From positions 1 through 12,906 of the forward strand of contig DUKA01000102.1 in NCBI GenBank assembly GCA_013329615.1: a DNA stretch of 12,906 bases, in the 5' to 3' direction. Source of the DNA: Candidatus Bathyarchaeota archaeon (GTDB taxonomy: Archaea; Thermoproteota; Bathyarchaeia; TCS64). Each line of letters starts with the position of its first letter. The stretch's first letter is position 1. Below the pieces are notes generated by a model that made no database searches, was not told the origin of the DNA, and was given only the letters and a program-made list of their open reading frames with translations. This document shows, piece by piece, positions 1 to 4,942 of this stretch. The translations under genes were made by a program, and so were the position numbers.

Positions 1-768
1 GCCTATGGCGGAGAGGTGTCCCTGGTTGAGGTTCATGAGGTCGCCGAGTTTCGTGATGTCCCTGCGGAGCAGGGCTTCGAGCCCGACCTGTGAGAGGCTC
101 GCCATCGTGTAGATTATGGGGTCGACGACCTCGGGGTTCCTGTCCTTAAGCGCCTTGACGCCCTCGACCATGTTGCGGGTTGAGCGCTTTTTGCGAGTGT
201 TCCCGATGATGAATGGGAGGGGCTCGTCGAGTTGGAGCCGTTTGAGTCCGACTCCTCGCTCGAAGCGCATGATGCCGCCGTATGTCGCGACGCTGTTGTC
301 TGCACCGCTCGGGTTGCCGTGTATGACCTTCTCGCCCTCGAAGCTGAGCTCGGCTATCTTCTCCTTTGTGAGGTTTCCGTCGAAGAGTTCGCCGACGGCG
401 GCGGTCGTGGCGACGCATACTGCCGCGGATGAGCCGAGGCCGACCGCGATGGGTATCATGCTGCGGACCTTGAGGTTGAGTCCGGAGTGGACGCCGAGGT
501 GGGACATTACCTTGCGCGCGGCGACGTCGAGCGCCGCCATGTTCCTACCGCGCCACGCCTTCCCGGTCGCGGCGGTGTAATTGCCCTCCTCAAAGAATCC
601 GGAGAAGCCGAGGTCCTCTGAGTCTATGTATATCTTCTTGTCGTCGCGCTTTGAGGCGGTGACTGTTGCTCTGCGGTCTACGGCGAGCAGTATGGCTGGG
701 CCTTTGTAGACCACGCTGTGTTCGCCGAAGAGTATTATCTTTCCTGGGGCGGTCGCCTCTGCGCTCAT
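1..768 (-). CDS. mvk: mevalonate kinase, 3' part cut off by window edge
   Basis: This GHMP-family kinase phosphorylates mevalonate with ATP in the cytoplasm, the first kinase step of the mevalonate route to archaeal isoprenoid lipids. The window holds the first 256 residues. Visible motifs are the N-terminal PGKIILFGEHSVVYKGPA (residues 8-25), the ATP-binding loop IPIAVGLGSSAA (105-116) and GNPSGADN (151-158), which carries the catalytic Asp157. MNLNQGHLSAIG at the cut end also fits mevalonate kinase rather than other GHMP kinases. The family is about 310-330 residues long, so roughly 60-70 residues are missing. The ATG directly abuts the TAG of the MEMO gene, and GGTG lies 6 bases before it as a short Shine-Dalgarno, so the gene is translated as the distal part of the rpoN-rps2-MEMO operon. 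I am confident of the family and of mevalonate as substrate. Confidence 0.95.
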   Translation of the reverse strand, partial: MSAEATAPGKIILFGEHSVVYKGPAILLAVDRRATVTASKRDDKKIYIDSEDLGFSGFFEEGNYTAATGKAWRGRNMAALDVAARKVMSHLGVHSGLNLKVRSMIPIAVGLGSSAAVCVATTAAVGELFDGNLTKEKIAELSFEGEKVIHGNPSGADNSVATYGGIMRFERGVGLKRLQLDEPLPFIIGNTRKKRSTRNMVEGVKALKDRNPEVVDPIIYTMASLSQVGLEALLRRDITKLGDLMNLNQGHLSAIG

Positions 769-1620
769 CTATTGCACCGTTCGGGTGAGCTTCACTGAGG
801 CGTATCCGACGACCGCCCCCCAGTCACCCGTTATATCCCCGCTCGTGTGGTATGATAAGATTTCTCCCCTGTTCGCGCCGAGTTTCTTCGAGGCGACTAT
901 CGCGGCTGAGACAGGGCCATAGCCACACATCGTCATGTGGTTCATCCTGACGACCTCCTGCACTCCGACCTCGTCGAGATTCGCGATGGCGGCGAGAACG
1001 AGATGATCCTTGTGGGAGGCAGATTCCTGCGGCTCCTGGTGGGTCATGTCTGTGGAGGCGATGACGACGACGTTCCTCTCCTTCGCCGCCTCGGCGATCG
1101 CCTCGCCTACGTTTCTGCTGGTCTCAAGGTCCTGGAATCCCATGCAGATGGGGACGATGCTGATGGCTGAGCCGTAGAGGTACTGGAGGAAGGGAAGTTG
1201 GACCTCGATTGAGTGCTCGTACTTGTGGGCGGACTCGTCCATGTCGATCATATCCGATGCCTTGATCGCCTTCGAGATGTCGGAGTCGATATTGACTCGC
1301 CCGAGGGGCGTCTCCCATACGCCCTCCTCCATGAGTGAGACGGCGCTGCCCAGCCCGGTGTGGTTGGGGCATAGGATGATCGCAGTGTCGGGTGCCTTCT
1401 CCTCGGAGAGCGCGAGGTAGCTGTGTGCGGCGCCGGGTCCGCTGTACATGTAGCCGGCGTGGGGACAGACGATGGCGGTGATGGTCCGGGGCTTATCGCC
1501 TTGAACGGGTAACCTGCCTGGGCCTAGCTTGTGCAAGAACGAGTCTTCAATGTCACGTCTGAGGCGCTGTGGATCGCGGGGGTAAAAGCTCCCCGCGACG
1601 TAGGGGCGCCTCACCGACAA
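769..1620 (-). CDS. MEMO-family protein (AmmeMemoRadiSam system protein B type)
   Basis: This 283-residue protein of the MEMO1/COG1355 family has the fold of non-haem-iron dioxygenase LigB. The biochemical role in archaea is not established. Conserved sites seen: CPHAGYMYSGP (52-62, His54), CPNHTG (84-89, His87), YEHSIEVQLPFL (134-145, His136), STDMTH (189-194) and MCGYGP (231-236, Cys232). His54, His87 and Cys232 match the metal site reported for human MEMO1. The length is normal for the family. The start is TTG: a strong GGAGGT sits 6 bases before it and overlaps the rps2 stop codon, whereas the GTG two codons later would be 12 bases away. The gene sits 11 bases after rps2 and abuts mevalonate kinase, a linkage common in archaea. 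No AMMECR1 or radical-SAM partner is in the window. Confidence 0.93.
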   Translation of the reverse strand: MSVRRPYVAGSFYPRDPQRLRRDIEDSFLHKLGPGRLPVQGDKPRTITAIVCPHAGYMYSGPGAAHSYLALSEEKAPDTAIILCPNHTGLGSAVSLMEEGVWETPLGRVNIDSDISKAIKASDMIDMDESAHKYEHSIEVQLPFLQYLYGSAISIVPICMGFQDLETSRNVGEAIAEAAKERNVVVIASTDMTHQEPQESASHKDHLVLAAIANLDEVGVQEVVRMNHMTMCGYGPVSAAIVASKKLGANRGEILSYHTSGDITGDWGAVVGYASVKLTRTVQ

Positions 1621-1626
1621 CTTGGG

Positions 1627-1632
1627 ACCTCC
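1627..1632 (-). promoter_or_regulatory. Shine-Dalgarno deciding the TTG start of the MEMO gene
   Basis: GGAGGT on the minus strand lies six bases before the TTG codon and overlaps the last base of the rps2 stop codon. This supports translational coupling with rps2 and decides for TTG over the nearby GTG. Confidence 0.75.
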
Positions 1633-2258
1633 TAACTGGTCTCGAAGTCGTCGATGCTGTATCTCATCTCACCGCTGGCTGGGAGCTCGTTGTGCTCCTT
1701 GAGTATCTCGCGTGCGATGAGCCAGAAGGCGATTGCGAGCGCGCGGCGACCCTTGTTGTTCATAGGAATAACTAGGTCGACGTTGCTCTTGCTGTTGTCC
1801 GTGCTGGCTAGCGCGATCACCGGGACGCCGTTCTGGCTTGCCTCGATGACGATCTGGTCGTCGGCGAGGCTGTCTGTCACGATGACGGCGGTGGGTTCAA
1901 AGAATCCCGCGTAGGCGGGGTTCGTGAAGGTGCCCGATGTGAACCTGCCCGTGAGTGGCTTGCAGCCGACGGTCTCGCAGAACACCTCGACTGGGCTCCT
2001 GCCGTACCTCTTGCTCGAGGCGACGACTACCTTGCTCAAGTTCATTCGGCTGAGGAACTTCGCGGCTACCTTGATCCGTTCGTTCATCTGCTCCATGTCG
2101 AGGACGTAGAGGCCGTCTGGGCGGACCTTGTAGATGAATGGCTCCATGTCCTTTGTCTTTACGCGGGTGCCTATGTGGACACCCGCTGATAGTAGGACCT
2201 CCTGCGGTAGCAGTAGGTTCTCGTTGATCGGCTGCTGTGCCTCATTCTCCGGCTCCAA
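1632..2258 (-). CDS. rps2: small ribosomal subunit protein uS2 (S2)
   Basis: This is the archaeal/eukaryotic type of ribosomal protein S2, 208 residues, part of the head-body region of the 30S subunit. Recognisable family segments are LSAGVHIGTRVKTKDM (24-39), the KYGRSP-like SKRYGRSPVEVFCETVG, GRFTSGTFTNPA and FEPTAVIVTD, followed by NKGRRALAIAFWLIAREIL near the C-terminus. The acidic, glutamine-rich N-terminus is variable in archaea. The start is TTG directly after the TAG of rpoN. A GGGAGG seven bases before it inside the rpoN end supports this start, and there is no ATG nearby. The gene lies in the order rpoN, rps2, MEMO, mvk, a known conserved archaeal arrangement, and is presumably co-transcribed from the promoter before rpoN. 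Confidence 0.96.
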   Translation of the reverse strand: MEPENEAQQPINENLLLPQEVLLSAGVHIGTRVKTKDMEPFIYKVRPDGLYVLDMEQMNERIKVAAKFLSRMNLSKVVVASSKRYGRSPVEVFCETVGCKPLTGRFTSGTFTNPAYAGFFEPTAVIVTDSLADDQIVIEASQNGVPVIALASTDNSKSNVDLVIPMNNKGRRALAIAFWLIAREILKEHNELPASGEMRYSIDDFETS

Positions 2259-2486
2259 CTAGTTTCCTCCCTTTACCTCTAGACCCTTCTGTCCTTCGTG
2301 GAACTTGATCACGTCGTCTATGATCTCGACGTGGGAGAGGATCATTCGGCGGCAACAGTAGCGTGTGACGCCGAGGTCGTCGAGGACCTTTCCGGGCTCC
2401 TCGCCTGCATCGACGCGCTTCTTGAACGGCTCCCACTTGTCGCCTACGACCTTCCCGCATGAGAAGCATCTCACGGGTATTATCAT
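2259..2486 (-). CDS. rpoN: DNA-directed RNA polymerase subunit N (Rpb10 homologue)
   Basis: This small zinc-binding subunit of archaeal RNA polymerase sits in the D/L/N/P assembly platform. The 75-residue product starts with the hallmark MIIPVRCFSCGKVVGDKW and carries the zinc ligands Cys7, Cys10, Cys44 and Cys45 (CxxC and the RYCCRRM segment). Family members are usually 55-75 residues, so the tail EGQKGLEVKGGN is slightly long but normal. I chose the internal ATG because the family always begins at MIIPVRC; the longer frame from a GTG at 2525 adds 13 residues with no family match. GGAG lies 9 bases before this ATG. The gene abuts rps2 and is the first gene of the rpoN-rps2-MEMO-mvk group, 78 bases after the Pop5 gene on the same strand. 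Confidence 0.97.
   Translation of the reverse strand: MIIPVRCFSCGKVVGDKWEPFKKRVDAGEEPGKVLDDLGVTRYCCRRMILSHVEIIDDVIKFHEGQKGLEVKGGN
2266..2271 (-). promoter_or_regulatory. Shine-Dalgarno deciding the TTG start of rps2
   Basis: GGGAGG on the minus strand lies inside the last codons of rpoN, seven bases before the TTG used by rps2. The stop of rpoN and the start of rps2 touch, so re-initiation or coupled translation is likely. Confidence 0.7.
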
Positions 2487-2544
2487 TTTTTCAGTCTCCT
2501 CTCCACGTCCCTGTGGCGATTCCACCTTGTCAAGTATCAGGAGG

Positions 2545-2554
2545 AATAAAAATA
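2545..2554 (-). promoter_or_regulatory. possible TATA box of rpoN or T-rich terminator of the RNase P operon
   Basis: On the minus strand the run TATTTTTATT lies just past the Pop5 stop and about 60 bases before the rpoN ATG. It could be a TATA box giving a leader of about 35 bases that includes the rpoN Shine-Dalgarno, or a U-tract terminator for the upstream operon, or both. Sequence alone does not separate these. Confidence 0.35.
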
Positions 2555-2564
2555 CTTCCCTATT

Positions 2565-2918
2565 TTAGGATCTGGCTTCTTTTTTTGGCTTCTCTATGCC
2601 AGCCTTCTTTCGGAGCGCCTTGATGGTGCCGCTGGTCCGCTGGATCCTGACGGCGGCTGGGGTGCAGGATATGTTCACTATCGACGCGAGGGACGCCCTG
2701 AGGAACCTCTCGGTGTCGTGAGTACACCTTACGATGCCGTTCCTCGTCTCCACGTTGTACTCGATGAGGTTGGGGTCGATGAGTGAGAGTCCCTTCGAGC
2801 CGTAGAGGGTTAGTATGGAGTCTCGGAGTGTCTCCCAGATCGCCTTCTCCGGGGGTGTGGACTCGGTTGAGACGTTGAAGAGAAGGTATCTGCGTCGGAT
2901 TCCTCTCACTGGCATCAT
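2565..2918 (-). CDS. rnp2: RNase P protein subunit Pop5 (Rnp2)
   Basis: Pop5 is an RRM-like protein of archaeal RNase P that pairs with p30 and binds the catalytic domain of the RNA in 5' processing of pre-tRNA. The 117-residue product shows the family start RGIRRRYLLFNV (5-16), a central LIEYN segment, the strand NGIVRCTHD (60-68) and a C-terminal hydrophobic strand, then a lysine-rich tail (KALRKKAGIEKPKKEA). Two ATG codons follow each other. The first overlaps the p30 stop as ATGA and the second is better spaced (7 bases) from the GGAGG that encodes the final Glu codons of p30. The true start may be either. The gene is translationally coupled to p30, its known partner, which supports the assignment. 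Confidence 0.92.
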   Translation of the reverse strand: MMPVRGIRRRYLLFNVSTESTPPEKAIWETLRDSILTLYGSKGLSLIDPNLIEYNVETRNGIVRCTHDTERFLRASLASIVNISCTPAAVRIQRTSGTIKALRKKAGIEKPKKEARS

Positions 2919-3550
2919 GGTTCCTCCTCTAGTCTGGCGTGGTTTCTCTCTAGGATGGCTTCGGGGATGGTTGATGCCATGTCAGCTGCGTAGTCCTCGT
3001 CTATGTCGAGTAGAGTCGCCAGGGCTGTGAGTGCCCGTGGTTCGCGCATCATGAGTGGAGTGGTTGCGCCGCTCGACAGCACAACGGGTATGTCGTGTCT
3101 TGAGGCTACGGCGAGGTCCCGTTTTATGATGGATATTACCTTGGATAGGCGCGTCGGGCTCGTGGCGAGTAGCTCCGAGGTGTTTATCTCGTATGCGTGC
3201 CCCGTTCCGTCGATAAGCCCCGCCTCATGGTGGTCGAGCCAGTTCTGTTTCCTCTGCGCCGGGTCTTCGGGAAAGAGGATTATGTCGACGCGGTCATCTT
3301 TGGCGACCATTCGGGCGACCTCCTTGCTCAGGCACCGTACGGCGACGACATCGTATCGACGCCTGTTTCGTCTGAGGGCGTCCTGTAGCTCTTTGCCACG
3401 CTTCGCGTCGATGTCTATGCGGAAAGCCGTGTTGTCTGCTAATTTCGTCGAAGCGACGTGTGCGTACCCTAGCTCAGTAGCTAGGAGCGTCATCTCCCGC
3501 GCCTGCTCAGGCGTCTGCGGCCTCAGGTGCAGGTCGACGTAGTGCCTCAC
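2915..3550 (-). CDS. rnp3: RNase P protein subunit p30 (Rnp3)
   Basis: This TIM-barrel-like protein of 211 residues partners Pop5 in archaeal RNase P. Family features seen are the N-terminal strand HYVDLHLRP (3-11), FRIDID at 43-48, a YDVVAVRC strand (66-73), a VDIILFP strand (88-94) and the HAYEINTSELL segment (118-128). The start is a GTG that overlaps the stop of the upstream RNA-binding protein gene as GTGA. The same frame stays open a further 180 codons upstream to 4090, but that part is a low-complexity Arg/Pro/Gln-rich shadow of the upstream gene and has no p30 similarity. The start choice therefore rests on family alignment and on the GTGA overlap. Upstream and downstream neighbours both overlap by four bases, so the three genes form one operon. 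Confidence 0.93.
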   Translation of the reverse strand: MRHYVDLHLRPQTPEQAREMTLLATELGYAHVASTKLADNTAFRIDIDAKRGKELQDALRRNRRRYDVVAVRCLSKEVARMVAKDDRVDIILFPEDPAQRKQNWLDHHEAGLIDGTGHAYEINTSELLATSPTRLSKVISIIKRDLAVASRHDIPVVLSSGATTPLMMREPRALTALATLLDIDEDYAADMASTIPEAILERNHARLEEEP

Positions 3551-4002
3551 TCCGCGTCGTCCTCCCCAAGGTTGATTATGTACTCGCGAATTACGGCGAC
3601 GGGGTCGGCCTTGTGCGGGAGTTGGAACCTGAACTTCACCCTGATGGGGTCGTTCTCGGCGAGCACGGCTCTCCCGTGGTACGCCTTCTGCTTGTCCAGC
3701 CTGATGTATAGGCTGCCCTGAGGATCGATGTGGTTGGGCAACTCCTGCAGGAGCGTCTCCCTGTCGAGGCTGCTGAACTTGTCGACTATGTTTGCGAGGA
3801 AGTCGGTCGCCTCTTTTTTCTTCGCTGGCTTCGATGTGAGGAGGGTTATTGGGTCGTCGTAGTGGCCCGTGAGGCGCTGCTGCTCGAACTCCACCTCGTA
3901 TTTTGCGAGTCTTTTGACCGCCTGTTTGACCTTCTCCTCGTCCTCTGTGGCGTGGGCGAAGACGCTTATCTCGGCGGTCTTTATGGGTCTCTCCTCGGGC
4001 AT
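3547..4002 (-). CDS. exosome-associated RNA-binding protein, COG1325 type
   Basis: This 151-residue protein resembles the archaeal family annotated as RNA-binding protein or exosome subunit (PF01877). It has an alpha/beta make-up: KTAEISVFAHATEDEEKV near the N-terminus, a GHYDDPITLLTSK segment (46-58), and a C-terminal half with RLDKQKAYHGRAVL followed by DPIRVKFRFQL. The role is inferred as RNA binding in processing or decay; direct biochemistry is thin. The ATG is preceded by GGTG at 5 bases as a short Shine-Dalgarno. Its stop overlaps the GTG of RNase P p30. Archaeal genomes often keep this gene beside RNase P subunits, which agrees with the call. It is the promoter-proximal gene of the RNase P operon. 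Confidence 0.85.
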   Translation of the reverse strand: MPEERPIKTAEISVFAHATEDEEKVKQAVKRLAKYEVEFEQQRLTGHYDDPITLLTSKPAKKKEATDFLANIVDKFSSLDRETLLQELPNHIDPQGSLYIRLDKQKAYHGRAVLAENDPIRVKFRFQLPHKADPVAVIREYIINLGEDDAE

Positions 4003-4007
4003 CTGGG

Positions 4008-4020
4008 CACCCTTCGGGTG
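4008..4020 (-). other. perfect 5-bp inverted repeat covering the ribosome binding site
   Basis: CACCC-TTC-GGGTG lies six bases before the ATG of the RNA-binding protein gene. In the minus-strand RNA the 3' arm GGGUG contains the likely Shine-Dalgarno, so folding would hide it. If transcription starts near position 4015, as the TATA candidate would predict, the 5' arm would be absent. Confidence 0.4.
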
Positions 4021-4038
4021 TATTCGGTCTGCGCTGGC

Positions 4039-4045
4039 TTATTAT
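4039..4045 (-). promoter_or_regulatory. TATA candidate for the RNase P operon
   Basis: The minus strand reads ATAATAA, centred about 40 bases before the ATG at 4002. With the usual spacing it would give a leader of about 13 bases containing the GGGTG ribosome binding site. It is the only AT-rich patch close to the gene. Confidence 0.4.
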
Positions 4046-4063
4046 GGGTTCGCCCGATTGGGT

Positions 4064-4079
4064 AACGCTTAATTGCGTT
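4064..4079. repeat. inverted repeat between divergent tRNA and RNase P operon
   Basis: AACGC and GCGTT flank an AT-rich core TTAATT. The core doubles as the TATA candidate of the tRNA. The element is immediately followed by the palindrome GGGCGCCC at 4081-4088. It could be an operator or chance symmetry in a short divergent promoter region. Confidence 0.4.
4069..4074 (+). promoter_or_regulatory. TATA candidate of the tRNA-Arg gene
   Basis: TTAATT is centred about 30 bases before the mature tRNA 5' end, the usual place for an archaeal tRNA promoter that starts a few bases before the tRNA. It lies at the centre of the inverted repeat noted here. Confidence 0.45.
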
Positions 4080-4101
4080 GGGGCGCCCATCCCTGCGGAG
4101 T

Positions 4102-4177
4102 GCGGCCGTGGCTTAGTGGATAGAGCGTGGGCCTTCGGAGCCCATGGTCGAGAGTCCGAATCTCTCCGGCCGCGCCA
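4102..4177 (+). tRNA. tRNA-Arg, anticodon TCG, CCA encoded
   Basis: A full cloverleaf folds by eye. The acceptor stem GCGGCCG pairs with CGGCCGC (7 bp). The D stem GCTT pairs with GAGC around loop AGTGGATA. The anticodon stem TGGGC/GCCCA encloses loop CTTCGGA, giving anticodon TCG at 4135-4137, which reads CGA. The variable loop is TGGTC and the T stem is GAGAG/CTCTC. Discriminator G4174 is followed by an encoded CCA. There is no intron. The T loop is TCCGAAT, so position 55 is C instead of the near-universal U. The gene is divergent from the RNase P protein operon, and the next coding region begins about 50 bases downstream. Confidence 0.95.
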
Positions 4178-4214
4178 CCCCTCATCTTATCCATGAAGAA
4201 AAACCCACTATATT

Positions 4215-4219
4215 AGGTG
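4215..4219 (+). promoter_or_regulatory. Shine-Dalgarno deciding the TTG start at 4228
   Basis: AGGTG lies eight bases before the TTG that opens the pyruvate-kinase-like gene. No ATG or GTG in the right frame is near, and the only upstream ATG in frame lies inside the tRNA. Confidence 0.6.
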
Positions 4220-4227
4220 TACGGGTT

Positions 4228-4803
4228 TTGGAGAAGACGATCCTATACTGCGACTCTACGGGCGAGGAGAATACCGAGCTTGTCCTCGCCGCGGCGAAGA
4301 AGCGGGCGAAGGAGCTGAAAATAAGGGACGTTGTTGTTGCTACGAACCACGGCGGGACCGCCATCAGGGCGAAGGAGGTGTTCGCCGACCCGAAGCTCAA
4401 CCTCATCGCCGTTGGCATCAGCGAGGGATTCAGAGAGAAAGGCTGGTGCTTCACCGAAGAAGAGAAGAAGCGGTTGGATAAGGCGGGGATTAAACTGCTC
4501 GTGGCAACCCACGCGCTGGGGAACGGCGTCGCGAGCAGCTTCACGGAGAAGAGCGGCGGGAAGAGCATCGAGGAGGTTGTTCGCGAGACTCTCTACCGCT
4601 TTGGGCAGGGGATGAAGGTCTGCGTCGAGGTCACGCTCATGGCGGCGGACGCGGGCCTCATACCCATGGACAGGGAGGTCATGGCGATCGCCGGGACATC
4701 CAATGGAACCGACACGTGCATTATAGTCAAGCCCTCGTACCCGAGGAAGTTCTTCGAGTTTGAGATAAGGGAGATCGTGGCGAAGCCCCGAAATATCTCA
4801 TAA
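4228..4803 (+). CDS. stand-alone pyruvate kinase C-terminal-domain-like protein
   Basis: The 191-residue product resembles COG1751, proteins made only of the alpha/beta domain found at the C-terminus of pyruvate kinase. It has no catalytic barrel, so it is not a pyruvate kinase, and its substrate is unknown. Visible features are the N-terminal EKTILYCDSTGEENTELVL, a helix of Lys/Ala-rich repeats, the strand DVVVATNHGGTAIRA (34-48), GIKLLVATHALGNG (87-100) and a C-terminal GTSNGTDTCIIVKPS (156-170). TTG is preferred as start: it lies eight bases after AGGTG and family members begin right at this point. The longer frame from the ATG at 4144 starts inside the tRNA. A TATATTA at 4209-4215 lies too close to the start to serve it. 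The 3' end faces the M20 peptidase gene. Confidence 0.85.
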   Translation: MEKTILYCDSTGEENTELVLAAAKKRAKELKIRDVVVATNHGGTAIRAKEVFADPKLNLIAVGISEGFREKGWCFTEEEKKRLDKAGIKLLVATHALGNGVASSFTEKSGGKSIEEVVRETLYRFGQGMKVCVEVTLMAADAGLIPMDREVMAIAGTSNGTDTCIIVKPSYPRKFFEFEIREIVAKPRNIS

Positions 4804-4809
4804 AGATGG

Positions 4810-4838
4810 TTTATTGTCCCACTTTTGGACATAATAAA
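4810..4838 (+). terminator. stem-loop just after the pyruvate-kinase-like gene
   Basis: TTTATTGTCC can pair with GGACATAATAAA around loop CACTTTT, with a two-base bulge (AT) in the 3' arm. It begins seven bases after the stop. It may end or protect the transcript. Archaeal termination relies mainly on U-tracts, so the role is uncertain. Confidence 0.45.
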
Positions 4839-4877
4839 TTGTAATCCAGCGGATTTTCTGGTCTATTTTAGCTATTG

Positions 4878-4894
4878 GGGCTGTTTTCAGGCCC
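4878..4894. terminator. hairpin in the convergent intergenic region
   Basis: GGGCTG-TTTT-CAGGCCC folds with a single bulged G and is followed by TGTTTGTA on the plus strand. It lies between the two convergent genes (4804-4942 is otherwise non-coding and T-rich) and could act for either strand. Confidence 0.4.
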
Positions 4895-4942
4895 TGTTTG
4901 TATACCCACCTTGAGGGGTTTGGGGGTTGTGAAAAAGGATGG

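Noticed and set aside
2487..2525. A 13-residue N-terminal extension of RpoN from a GTG.
   Set aside because: RpoN proteins start with MIIPVRCFSC; the extension has no similarity and includes the ribosome binding site of the true start.
3551..4090. A 180-codon open extension upstream of RNase P p30 in the same frame.
   Set aside because: It lies wholly over the RNA-binding protein gene and the intergenic region, is Arg/Pro/Gln-rich, and p30 homologues begin at the GTG at 3550, which also overlaps the previous stop.
4144..4227. Longer start (ATG at 4144) for the pyruvate-kinase-like protein.
   Set aside because: The ATG lies inside the tRNA and the added 28 residues have no family match; TTG at 4228 has a ribosome binding site.
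4804..4942. A small RNA gene in the convergent gap.
   Set aside because: Two imperfect hairpins are present but no TATA-like element with suitable spacing; transcript-end structures explain them more simply.
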